Source: an uncultured Collinsella sp. (GTDB lineage Bacteria > Actinomycetota > Coriobacteriia > Coriobacteriales > Coriobacteriaceae). Taken from it: a DNA stretch of 19,466 nucleotides. Below, one piece after another: positions 1 to 6,914 of this stretch. How positions within the stretch are numbered: the stretch's first letter is position 1; every line of letters begins with the position of its first letter. The DNA lies in assembly GCA_902494605.1 (NCBI GenBank), contig CABUUG010000021.1, forward strand, positions 1 to 19,466, given 5' to 3'. The notes under the pieces were generated by a model. It was not told the origin of the DNA. It ran no database searches and worked only from the letters and a program-made list of their open reading frames with translations. The translations under genes and the position numbers were made by a program.

Positions 1-817
1 CCAGCGTATCGAGGCGTCCATCAAGGCTGCTCTTGAGGCGAATCCCGATGTCGAGGTCCTCGGTGTCGGTATCGGTGCCGCAGGCGTCGTCGATCCCAAG
101 ACGGGCGCCATCGCGTATGCCAACGAGATTATGCCCGGCTGGTCCGGCGTTCAGTTGGGGCCGCGTCTGCGCGAGGACCTTGGTCTCCCCGTTGCCGTTG
201 TGGGCGACGTGCAGGCTCATGCTCTGGGCGAGGCCCACTGGGGCGTCGGCAAGGGCAAGTTCTCCGTCTTGTGCCTGGGCATCGGCACGGGCATCGGCGG
301 CGCATATGTCGAGAACGGCCGCGTGATGCAGGGCTTCCATGGTGCTGCCGGTCATATGGGCCACATCGAGTGCTCGGCTGCCGCCGGCATTCCCTGCGCC
401 TGCGGACGTTCTGGTCATCTTGAGTCGGTTGCTTCGGGCACTTCCATTGGTCGTATGTACGATGAGCGCTTTGGTCGCGTCGACCCCAGCCGTCCTTCGG
501 TCGGTCGCGACGTGAACGACCTGTGCCGTGCGGGCGACGCAAAGGCGACCGAGGTCATCCATGACGCCGGCTTTGCGCTGGGTGCCAGCTTGGGCTCGCT
601 CGCTAACATTCTGGACCCTGAGGTCATCGTGCTTTCGGGCGGCGTGATTCACCAAGGTCCCGATTGGCGTTCGCAGACGTGGAAGGATTCGGTGCACGAG
701 GGCTATGCCAGCCAGGCGCTCGATCCGCTTCAGGACACGCCGATCCTCATCGGTTCTCTGGAGGGCGATGCTCCGCTCATCGGTGCCGCCGAACACCTTC
801 TTGCATCGTTGAAGTAA
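1..817 (+). CDS. nanK: ROK-family sugar kinase, likely N-acetylmannosamine kinase (5' end missing)
   Basis: The gene enters from the left edge; the first complete codon is at position 2 and 271 residues are visible. ROK features seen: a glycine-rich sugar/ATP loop (LGIGTGIGGAYVENGRV, about residues 92-108 of the visible part), a catalytic-Asp segment GDVQAHALGE (Asp69) and the zinc-type segment GHMGHIE...CACGRSGHLE (about 117-142). The N-terminal phosphate-binding motif DxGxT lies outside the window. ROK enzymes phosphorylate hexoses such as glucose, ManNAc or GlcNAc in the cytoplasm. The assignment to ManNAc is inferred from nanE 140 bases downstream; glucokinase is the main alternative. Odd points: the usual third cysteine of CxCGxxGC is His here, and the usual Glu of AGExGH is also His. 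ROK membership is confident, the substrate is not. Confidence 0.82.
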   Translation, partial: QRIEASIKAALEANPDVEVLGVGIGAAGVVDPKTGAIAYANEIMPGWSGVQLGPRLREDLGLPVAVVGDVQAHALGEAHWGVGKGKFSVLCLGIGTGIGGAYVENGRVMQGFHGAAGHMGHIECSAAAGIPCACGRSGHLESVASGTSIGRMYDERFGRVDPSRPSVGRDVNDLCRAGDAKATEVIHDAGFALGASLGSLANILDPEVIVLSGGVIHQGPDWRSQTWKDSVHEGYASQALDPLQDTPILIGSLEGDAPLIGAAEHLLASLK

Positions 818-834
818 ACATAACTACCAAGTGC

Positions 835-932
835 GCCTTCTGAGGTGCCGCAGATTGACGTGAAAGAGGAGCGAAGCGTACTTCGGTACGTGAGCGACGG
901 TTTGAACGTCAAGGTGCGGTGTCTCAGAAGGC
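835..932. other. Long imperfect hairpin between the kinase gene and nanE
   Basis: A 98-base hairpin symmetric about 883.5. The outer 10 bp (835-844 with 923-932, GCCTTCTGAG/CTCAGAAGGC) pair perfectly. They are followed by three consecutive G-U type pairs (845-847 with 920-922), 5 bp (848-852), a 2-nt mismatch, 7 bp (855-861 with 906-912), a large internal loop (862-876 and 891-905) and a 5-bp tip stem with a TTCG tetraloop (877-890). The run of G-U pairs argues for selection as RNA rather than as a DNA palindrome. A short T-rich stretch (TGTTTT, 933-938) follows, so it may terminate or attenuate transcription before nanE. No known riboswitch class was recognised. Confidence 0.75.
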
Positions 933-957
933 TGTTTTGAGAAAGGTTGAGTCGAAC

Positions 958-1644
958 ATGACCGTTGATCCTTTGATCCAGTCCCTGAAGGGCAAGCTCG
1001 TCGTGAGCGTTCAGGCGTATATGGGCGAGCCGCTTCGTACGCCCGAGACCATGGCTCAAATGTCTCGCGCCTGCGAGCTTGGCGGCGCCGCCGCTATTCG
1101 TTGCCAGGGTCTTGCCGACATTGCCGCCATTAAGGGTCGCTGTGTGGTTCCTGTTATCGGCTTGTGGAAGGATGGACACGAGGGCGTCTACATCACGCCG
1201 ACGCTGCGTCATGCTCGCGCCTGCGTTGCCGCGGGTGCTGACATCGTGGCAATTGATGCCACTGATCGCCCGCGTCCCGATGGCAAGACCGTCGAGGACA
1301 CCTTCCGCCCGCTGCACGAGGAGGGTGTGCTCCTGATGGCCGACTGTGCCACCATCGAGGACATTCGCCGTGCGGTTGATATGGGCTTCGACCTGGTATC
1401 TACCACGCTCTCTCACGGTGTCGCCGCCATCGACTGCACCATGGCCGATGGCCCCGATCTGCCGCTTCTGCGTCAGGCGACCGAGCAATTCCCCGGTCTT
1501 CCCATCATCTGCGAGGGCCGCGTGCACACGCCCGAGGAGGCCCGCGCCGCGATCGATGCGGGCGCCTGGGCCGTTGTCGTCGGCACCGCCATCACGCACC
1601 CCACGAGTATTACAAGTTGGTTCAAGGCTGCGCTTGAGGCGTAA
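958..1644 (+). CDS. nanE: N-acetylmannosamine-6-phosphate 2-epimerase
   Basis: A 228-residue TIM-barrel enzyme that interconverts ManNAc-6-P and GlcNAc-6-P in sialic acid/ManNAc catabolism. Family landmarks seen in order: AAIRCQG (Arg48), PVIGLWK with the presumed catalytic Lys71, DATDRPRPDG (100-109), STTLSHG (148-154) and ICEGRVHTPEEA with presumed catalytic Glu186, then the phosphate-binding end VVVGTAITHP (206-215). Length is typical of NanE. The ATG at 958 is chosen over an in-frame GTG at 919 because 919 falls inside the upstream hairpin and GAAAGG (941-946) precedes 958. With the ROK kinase before it, this looks like a nanK-nanE pair. No sialic acid lyase or transporter is visible, so the substrate source cannot be told from here. 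Confidence 0.93.
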   Translation: MTVDPLIQSLKGKLVVSVQAYMGEPLRTPETMAQMSRACELGGAAAIRCQGLADIAAIKGRCVVPVIGLWKDGHEGVYITPTLRHARACVAAGADIVAIDATDRPRPDGKTVEDTFRPLHEEGVLLMADCATIEDIRRAVDMGFDLVSTTLSHGVAAIDCTMADGPDLPLLRQATEQFPGLPIICEGRVHTPEEARAAIDAGAWAVVVGTAITHPTSITSWFKAALEA

Positions 1645-1671
1645 GACAGGCCTCGTATCCGCTTGGGGCGG

Positions 1672-1677
1672 TATACT
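1672..1677 (+). promoter_or_regulatory. Possible -10 element upstream of rapZ
   Basis: TATACT lies 66 bases before the rapZ ATG and would give a start near 1684. No convincing -35 box is seen 16-18 bases upstream, so this is a weak call. If it is used, the terminator-like hairpin at 1696-1731 would sit inside the rapZ 5' leader. Confidence 0.35.
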
Positions 1678-1695
1678 CAATAAAGGCAATTGATC

Positions 1696-1731
1696 GCGCG
1701 GGATCCGCTGGCCGGGTCCCGCGCTTGTTTT
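1696..1731 (+). terminator. Terminator-like hairpin after nanE, abutting the rapZ ribosome binding site
   Basis: An 11-bp stem (1696-1706 with 1714-1724, one G-U pair) has a 7-nt loop and is followed by TTGTTTT (1725-1731). It should end nanE transcription. Its T-tract touches the AGGAGG of rapZ (1732-1737), so it could also work as a leader attenuator for rapZ. Confidence 0.75.
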
Positions 1732-1742
1732 AGGAGGCACAC

Positions 1743-2663
1743 ATGCAAAAGGGAGATGCCATGGATGCGGCGGAGCGCTCGGAGCGCATCCCCGATATCG
1801 TCATCATCACCGGAATGTCCGGATCGGGCCGAACGCAGGCCATGCATGTGTTCGAGGACATGGGCTATTTTTGCATCGACAACTTGCCTCCGCGTCTGAT
1901 CGCCCAGCTTGCCGAACTCGTCGGCATCAATACGGGCGTGGGCAGGCATCTTGCCGTCACCTGCGACCTGCGCAGCCAGGGCTTGTTCGATGAGCTGCTC
2001 GATGCCGTTGCCGCGCTCGAGGAGCGCGAGATGAGCTGTGACATCGTGTTTCTCGAGGCCTCTGACGAGGTGCTGATCCGTCGTTATAGCGAAAACCGCC
2101 GCCGCCACCCCATTGCCAAGCCGGGGGAGACTACGGCCGATGCGATTCAGCGCGAGCGCCTGCAGCTGCAGGGCGTGCGCGATCGAGCCGATATGATCAT
2201 CGACACGAGCCGCCTGCGCACCTCTGCCCTGCGCAACAAATTGCGCATGGCGTTCTCCGAGCTGTCCGACCAGCAGCTCATGGACGTTCACGTGTTCTCG
2301 TTTGGCTTTAAGCACGGCATGCCCGTCGAGGCGGACATTATGATCGACGTCCGCTTCCTGCCCAATCCGTTCTACGATCCCGAGATGCGCACCATGACCG
2401 GTCTCGATAAAAAGGTCTCCGACTTTGTTCTGGACCATCCCAAGACCCAGGAGTTCTGGAAGGCCTGGACGCAGCTGCTCGATACGGTCATGCCCGGCTA
2501 TATCGCGGAGGGCAAGCCACAGCTTTCTATTGCCATCGGCTGCACGGGCGGTCAACACCGCAGCGTTGCCATCGCCGAGGCCACGGCACGTTATTTAGAA
2601 GGTGCCCAATATCATGTGAGCATTTCCCATCGCGACCTGTCGCGCGCCAACACGAAAGCATAG
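1743..2663 (+). CDS. rapZ: RapZ/YvcJ family nucleotide-binding protein (RNase adapter)
   Basis: A 306-residue member of the RapZ/YvcJ family. The N-terminal P-loop is GMSGSGRT (24-31), with Arg at the usual Lys position, as is common in the family. FEDMGYFCIDNLPPRL (37-52) is the conserved segment after it. The C-terminal domain has SFGFKHGMP (186-194), DVRFLPNPFY (202-211) and IGCTGGQHRSVAIAE (265-279). In E. coli the family member binds GlcN-6-P and delivers small RNAs to RNase E; in Gram-positives its role is less clear. AGGAGG at 1732-1737 sits 5 bases before the ATG; an internal ATG at 1761 is possible but less favoured. whiA follows 6 bases after the stop, so the two are co-transcribed. 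Adjacency to nanE, an amino-sugar gene, is suggestive only. Confidence 0.95.
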   Translation: MQKGDAMDAAERSERIPDIVIITGMSGSGRTQAMHVFEDMGYFCIDNLPPRLIAQLAELVGINTGVGRHLAVTCDLRSQGLFDELLDAVAALEEREMSCDIVFLEASDEVLIRRYSENRRRHPIAKPGETTADAIQRERLQLQGVRDRADMIIDTSRLRTSALRNKLRMAFSELSDQQLMDVHVFSFGFKHGMPVEADIMIDVRFLPNPFYDPEMRTMTGLDKKVSDFVLDHPKTQEFWKAWTQLLDTVMPGYIAEGKPQLSIAIGCTGGQHRSVAIAEATARYLEGAQYHVSISHRDLSRANTKA

Positions 2664-2669
2664 GCCTGC

Positions 2670-3599
2670 ATGTCGTTTACCGCCGAGGTGCGTGACGAGC
2701 TCGCGCGCTGCGAACCCGAATGTGAATACTGCGATTTGTCGACGCTTGCCGCCCTGACGCGTGTGAGCGGTACACTTTCGCTGGCCGGCTCCGGGCGGTA
2801 TCGTTTGACGGTCGCGACCGAGACGGGCGCTGTCGCGCGCACGATGATCACGCTGACGCATCGCATCCTTAAGCTCAAAACGGAATTCACCGTTCGTAAA
2901 TCGGTCTTGCATAAGGTCCGTAACTATCTCATTACCCTGCCCGATCAGCCCGACCTGGACAAGGCTCTGGTGCTGCTGGGCATTCTCGACCGCAGGGGAG
3001 GGCTCGTCGCTGGTGTTCCCCGGCACATCGTTGCCCGTCCCTGCTGCAGGCTTGCCTACATCCGCGGCGCGCTCATCGCCGGCGGTTTCGTGGCCGATCC
3101 CCGCGGCGACTTTCATTTGGAGATCGCGGTGCAGGGCGAGCAGTATGCTCGGGGACTTTGCGATCTATTGGAGCAGATTGGGGTCCATGCGCGCGTTAAC
3201 GCGCGGCGCGGATCCTTTGCTGTCTACATTAAGAGCGCCGAGGAGATCGAGCAGCTCCTAAAGCTGATTGGTGCCAAGCGCAGCGTTGCCGAGATTGAGG
3301 AGGCGCGCGCGGTCAAATTGGTTAAGAACGACGTAAACCGTCGCGTGAATGCCGAACTGGCCAATCAGACCAGAAGTGCGGGTGCCGCCCAGCATCAGCT
3401 TGCGTTGATCGATGAGCTCGAACAGCGGGGTTTGCGCGACACGCTTCCGGACGCCTTGGCAGTCTTTTGCGACCTGCGCGAGCGCTATCCCGATCTGTCG
3501 CTGCGCGATCTGGGCGAGATGGCTGACCCTCCCTTGTCGAAGTCTGCCCTGTACCATCGCGTTTTGAGGCTTGAAAAGCTCATTGAAGCAAACAAGTAG
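2670..3599 (+). CDS. whiA: DNA-binding protein WhiA
   Basis: A 309-residue WhiA: an N-terminal domain related to LAGLIDADG homing endonucleases but without catalytic function, and a C-terminal helix-turn-helix. The start MSFTAEVRDELAR, the segment YIRGALIAGGFVADP (130-144) with FHLEI (148-152), NRRVNAELANQTRSA (223-237) and the HTH end DPPLSKSALYHRVLRLEKL (286-304) are typical. In Streptomyces WhiA controls sporulation septation together with WhiB; in non-sporulating Gram-positives it affects cell division and chromosome segregation. The start is 6 bases after rapZ and has only a weak ribosome binding site, which suggests translational coupling. The yvcK gene often found between rapZ and whiA is absent. 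Confidence 0.95.
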   Translation: MSFTAEVRDELARCEPECEYCDLSTLAALTRVSGTLSLAGSGRYRLTVATETGAVARTMITLTHRILKLKTEFTVRKSVLHKVRNYLITLPDQPDLDKALVLLGILDRRGGLVAGVPRHIVARPCCRLAYIRGALIAGGFVADPRGDFHLEIAVQGEQYARGLCDLLEQIGVHARVNARRGSFAVYIKSAEEIEQLLKLIGAKRSVAEIEEARAVKLVKNDVNRRVNAELANQTRSAGAAQHQLALIDELEQRGLRDTLPDALAVFCDLRERYPDLSLRDLGEMADPPLSKSALYHRVLRLEKLIEANK

Positions 3600-3645
3600 T
3601 TTGAAGTATCGACTTATATACGGATTTAGCTGCTATTTTATTCTT

Positions 3646-3659
3646 TAAAACGTTTTAAC
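3646..3659. promoter_or_regulatory. 14-bp AT-rich perfect palindrome upstream of gap
   Basis: TTAAAACGTTTTAA is a perfect palindrome 47 bases after the whiA stop and 56 bases upstream of the putative gap -10. It has no T-tract that would make it a terminator. It could be a repressor or activator site; the binding protein is unknown. Confidence 0.4.
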
Positions 3660-3674
3660 GTAAATTTGATTTTC

Positions 3675-3720
3675 AATTTCGAGCATTCTCGTGAAATTCA
3701 AGTCAAAAAAAAGGTATATT
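3675..3720 (+). promoter_or_regulatory. Candidate gap promoter with overlapping inverted repeat
   Basis: TATATT at 3715-3720 is a good -10. GTGAAA at 3691-3696 is a fair -35 with 18-base spacing, and an A-rich spacer end precedes the -10. The inverted repeat AATTTCGAG (3675-3683) / CTCGTGAAATT (3688-3698, two-base bulge) overlaps the -35, which is where a repressor would act. No CggR-type regulator gene is next to gap here. Confidence 0.5.
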
Positions 3721-3792
3721 AGGCGAGTGGTTAGTTTGTGGGCCTCAACGGCGGGCGCTGTAGCTCGCGGGGGCCTTACGAAAGGAGACACA

Positions 3793-4818
3793 ATGGCAGT
3801 AAAGGTTGCTATTAACGGCTTCGGTCGCATCGGTCGTCTGGCTTTCCGTCAGATGTTCGGTCATGAGGGCTCCGAGATCGTCGCTATCAACGACCTCACC
3901 TCTCCCGATATGCTCGCTTACCTGCTGAAGTACGACTCCACGCAGGGCAACTACGCTCGCGATCACGAGGTCGTTGCTGGCGAGGATTCCATCACCGTTG
4001 ACGGCAAGGAGATCAAGATCTACAAGGAGGCCGACGCCAACAACCTGCCTTGGGGCGACCTCGACGTCGACGTCGTTCTCGAGTGCACCGGCTTCTACAC
4101 CAGCAAGGCTAAGGCTCAGGCCCACATCAACGCTGGCGCCAAGAAGGTCGTCATCTCCGCTCCGGCCGGCAGCGATCTGCCCACCATCGTGTACAACGTC
4201 AACCATGAGACGCTGACCGCTGAGGACAACATCATCTCCGCTGCTTCCTGCACCACCAACTGCCTCGCCCCGATGGCCAAGGGTCTGAACGACTTCGCTC
4301 CCATCGTGTCCGGCATCATGACCACCATCCACGCCTTCACCGGCGACCAGATGCCGCTCGACGGCCCGCAGCGCAAGGGCAACTTCCGTCGCTCCCGCGC
4401 CTGCTCCGAGAACATCGTCCCGAACACCACGGGCGCTGCCAAGGCCATCGGCCTGGTTCTCCCCGAGCTCAACGGCAAGCTCATCGGTGCCGCCCAGCGC
4501 GTCCCGACGCCGACCGGCTCGCTGACCAACCTCTACGCCGTCGTTGACAAGAAGGTCACCGTCGACGAGGTCAACGCTGCCATGAAGGCCTACGCCGAGA
4601 CCATCCCCGAGACCTTCGCCTACAACGAGGACCAGATCGTCTCCCGCGACATCGTCGGCGAGACCCACGGCTCCATCTTCGACGCCACTCAGACCATGTG
4701 CTCTGACCTCGGCAACGGCCAGACCCTCGTTCAGGTCACCTCTTGGTACGACAACGAGAACTCCTACACCTCTCAGATGGTCCGCACCATCAAGTACTTC
4801 GAGAAGTTCGTTGCTTAA
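3793..4818 (+). CDS. gap: Glyceraldehyde-3-phosphate dehydrogenase, type I
   Basis: A 341-residue phosphorylating GAPDH that oxidises glyceraldehyde-3-P to 1,3-bisphosphoglycerate in glycolysis. Rossmann start INGFGRIGR (7-15); Asp34 in AINDL fits NAD preference; catalytic SCTTNC with Cys153; His180 in TTIHAFTGDQ; SWYDNENSY (317-325) near the end. Length is typical. The ATG at 3793 is chosen because AAAGGAG (3781-3787) stands 5 bases before it, although the frame is open upstream to a GTG at 3691. Codon use is strongly biased to C-ending codons, as expected for a very highly expressed gene. It has its own promoter candidate and a strong terminator, so it can be transcribed as a single gene ahead of pgk. 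The phosphate-site loop reads DQMPLDGPQRKGNFRRSRA, slightly unlike the common DGPHKDxRRARA. Confidence 0.97.
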   Translation: MAVKVAINGFGRIGRLAFRQMFGHEGSEIVAINDLTSPDMLAYLLKYDSTQGNYARDHEVVAGEDSITVDGKEIKIYKEADANNLPWGDLDVDVVLECTGFYTSKAKAQAHINAGAKKVVISAPAGSDLPTIVYNVNHETLTAEDNIISAASCTTNCLAPMAKGLNDFAPIVSGIMTTIHAFTGDQMPLDGPQRKGNFRRSRACSENIVPNTTGAAKAIGLVLPELNGKLIGAAQRVPTPTGSLTNLYAVVDKKVTVDEVNAAMKAYAETIPETFAYNEDQIVSRDIVGETHGSIFDATQTMCSDLGNGQTLVQVTSWYDNENSYTSQMVRTIKYFEKFVA

Positions 4819-4857
4819 TTTAGCTTTTAGCGAATAGCTCGTTGAGCGTCTAAAGAA

Positions 4858-4902
4858 GGGCGCGGCCTTATAGGGCTTACACCCTAGGGTCGCGTCCTTT
4901 TT
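4858..4902 (+). terminator. Terminator between gap and pgk
   Basis: A long stem (4858-4867 with 4888-4897, with two G-U pairs) carries an inner stem around 4871-4875 / 4882-4886 and is followed by TTTTT (4898-4902). It separates gap from the pgk-tpiA-gpmI unit and probably passes some read-through. Confidence 0.85.
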
Positions 4903-4912
4903 ATAAGAAATC

Positions 4913-4935
4913 GTCTGCCGTAATGGAAGGCAGAC
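4913..4935 (+). promoter_or_regulatory. Hairpin in the pgk leader
   Basis: GTCTGCC (4913-4919) and GGCAGAC (4929-4935) pair perfectly around a 9-base loop, 23 bases before the pgk ATG. There is no T-tract, so it is not a terminator. No clear promoter is visible between the gap terminator and this hairpin; it may be an RNA-stability or processing feature of a gap read-through transcript. Confidence 0.45.
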
Positions 4936-4958
4936 ACGTACGAAAGGTAGAAGCAAAC

Positions 4959-6149
4959 ATGGCCTTTACCAAGAAGACCGTCCGCGACATCGATGTCGAC
5001 GGCAAGCGCGTTCTCGTCCGCGTTGACTTCAACGTGCCTATCAAGGATGGCGTCGTTGGCGACACCACCCGTATCAAGGCTGCCCTGCCCACCATCAACT
5101 ATCTCGTTGAGCACAACGCTCGCGTCATCCTCATGAGCCACCTCGGCCGTCCCGATGGCACCGGCTTCCAGCCCGAGCTGTCCCTCGAGCCCGTCGCCAA
5201 GAAGCTCGCCGAGCTCTCTGGTCTCGACGTTGCCTTTGTCGCCGACACTTACGGCGAGAAGGCTGCCGAGGCTGTCGCTGCCGTCGAGCCGGGCAAGGTT
5301 CTCGTTCTCGAGAACGTCCGCTTCGATAAGCGTGAGAAGAAGAACGATCCCGAGATCGCCAAGAAGCTCGCTTCCTATGGTGACGTCTTCGTTCTCGATG
5401 CCTTCGGCACCGCTCACCGCGCCCAGGGTTCCGTCGTGGGCCCCGCCGCTTACCTGCCTGCCGTCGCTGGCTTCCTGCTTGAGAAGGAGGTCGACACGCT
5501 GACCGGCATCTTCGCCGAGCCCGAGCGCCCCTTCGTCGCTATCGTCGGCGGTTCCAAGGTTTCCTCCAAGATCGGCGTTCTCGATCACCTCATCGACTCC
5601 GCTGACACCCTGATTATCGGTGGCGGCATGGCCTACACCTTCTTCCTGGCTCAGGGCCTGTCCGTCGGTCAGTCCCTCAAGGAAGAGGACTGGGTCGAGC
5701 GCGCCGGCGAGATGCTCAAGAAGGCCGAGGAGAAGGGCGTCAAGATCCTGCTCCCCATCGACAACCGCGTTGCCGATCACTTTGGCGAGGATGCTGTCCC
5801 CGAGGTTGTCGCTTCCGACGCTATCCCCGACGATCGTGAGGGCATGGACATCGGCCCCAAGACCGAGGAGCTCTACGCCGAGGCCGTCAAGGGCGCCAAG
5901 ACCGTGTTCTGGAATGGCCCCATGGGCGTCTTCGAGTTCGACAACTTCGCTCATGGCACCCAGGCTATCGCCGAGGCTGTCGCCGAGGCCGACTGCACCT
6001 CGATCATCGGTGGTGGCGACTCTGTCGCAGCTGTCAACAAGTTCAACCTGGCCGACAAGATGAGCTGGATCTCCACCGGCGGTGGCGCTTCCATGGAGCT
6101 CGTCGAGGGTAAGGCCCTGCCCGGAGTGGAGGCGCTTCTCGATGCCTAA
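4959..6149 (+). CDS. pgk: Phosphoglycerate kinase
   Basis: A 396-residue PGK that transfers phosphate from 1,3-bisphosphoglycerate to ADP. Landmarks: RVDFNVP (21-27), SHLGRPDG (60-67), LENVRF (117-122), DAFGTAHRAQ (147-156), GGSKVSSK (197-204), FWNGPMGVFE (317-326), GGGDS (351-355) and STGGGASMELVEG (372-384). Length is normal. The ATG at 4959 is preceded by GAAAGG (4942-4947); an upstream in-frame ATG at 4923 would put the pgk leader hairpin inside the coding region and is rejected. The stop overlaps the tpiA start by 8 bases, so translation of the two is likely coupled. Highly biased codon use like gap. Confidence 0.97.
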   Translation: MAFTKKTVRDIDVDGKRVLVRVDFNVPIKDGVVGDTTRIKAALPTINYLVEHNARVILMSHLGRPDGTGFQPELSLEPVAKKLAELSGLDVAFVADTYGEKAAEAVAAVEPGKVLVLENVRFDKREKKNDPEIAKKLASYGDVFVLDAFGTAHRAQGSVVGPAAYLPAVAGFLLEKEVDTLTGIFAEPERPFVAIVGGSKVSSKIGVLDHLIDSADTLIIGGGMAYTFFLAQGLSVGQSLKEEDWVERAGEMLKKAEEKGVKILLPIDNRVADHFGEDAVPEVVASDAIPDDREGMDIGPKTEELYAEAVKGAKTVFWNGPMGVFEFDNFAHGTQAIAEAVAEADCTSIIGGGDSVAAVNKFNLADKMSWISTGGGASMELVEGKALPGVEALLDA

Positions 6150-6909
6150 CCGCACCCTTCTTATCGCTGGTAACTGGAAGATGAACAACGACGTCGCCGA
6201 GGCTGCCAAGCTCGCCGACGAGCTGGCCCAGGCTCTGCCCGAGGTTCCGGCTGGCGTCGAGGTGCTCGTCTGCCCTCCGACCATCGACATCACTACGGTC
6301 CATGACCGCATTCAGGCTGCCCCCATCGCCCTCGGTGCACAGAACGTGTACTGGGAGGCCAAGGGTGCCTTCACCGGTGAGTCCTCTTGCGACATGCTCA
6401 AGTCCGCTGGCTGCACCTACTGCATCATCGGTCACTCCGAGCGTCGCGACTACTTCCACGAGACCGACGAGGACCAGAACAAGAAGGCCAAGGCCCTCGT
6501 TGCCGCCGGTCTTGTTCCCGTCTTCTGCTGCGGCGAGTCCCTTGAGGTCCGCGAGGCCGGCACCTATGTCGAGCACGTCGTGAACCAGGTCAAGGCTGGC
6601 CTTGCTGGTCTTGAGATCACCTGCCCCAAGCAGGTCGTCGTCGCCTACGAGCCCATCTGGGCCATCGGCACCGGCAAGACCGCTACCGCCGAGGACGCTC
6701 AGGAGGTCTGCGGCGCTATCCGTGAGACCCTCAAGGAGATGTTTGGCGAGGAGCTCGCCAACGGCATCCGTGTCCTGTACGGTGGTTCCGCTAAGCCCGG
6801 CAACATTGCCGAGCTCGTCGCCAAGCCCGACGTTGACGGCGCCCTCGTGGGCGGCGCTTCGCTCAAGGCTGCCGACTTCGCCTCTATGGTCGTCAAGGCA
6901 GGCGAGTAG
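6142..6909 (+). CDS. tpiA: Triosephosphate isomerase
   Basis: A 255-residue TIM-barrel enzyme interconverting dihydroxyacetone phosphate and glyceraldehyde-3-P. Active-site residues are all present: Asn11 and Lys13 in AGNWKMN, His98 in IIGHSERR, Glu170 in AYEPIWAIGTGKTA (loop 6 follows), and YGGSAKPGN (213-221) for phosphate binding. The start at 6142 lies inside the last codons of pgk (8-base overlap, different frame) and is preceded by GGAGG (6128-6132); it gives the expected N-terminus, whereas the longer frame from 6082 does not. gpmI begins 5 bases after the stop, so pgk-tpiA-gpmI form one tight operon. Confidence 0.97.
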   Translation: MPNRTLLIAGNWKMNNDVAEAAKLADELAQALPEVPAGVEVLVCPPTIDITTVHDRIQAAPIALGAQNVYWEAKGAFTGESSCDMLKSAGCTYCIIGHSERRDYFHETDEDQNKKAKALVAAGLVPVFCCGESLEVREAGTYVEHVVNQVKAGLAGLEITCPKQVVVAYEPIWAIGTGKTATAEDAQEVCGAIRETLKEMFGEELANGIRVLYGGSAKPGNIAELVAKPDVDGALVGGASLKAADFASMVVKAGE

Positions 6910-6914
6910 GACAT

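Noticed and set aside
919..957. Upstream in-frame starts for nanE (919), gap (3691), pgk (4923), tpiA (6082), oppA (9137) and the fusion gene (18276)
   Set aside because: In each case the downstream ATG gives the family's normal N-terminus or a better-placed ribosome binding site.
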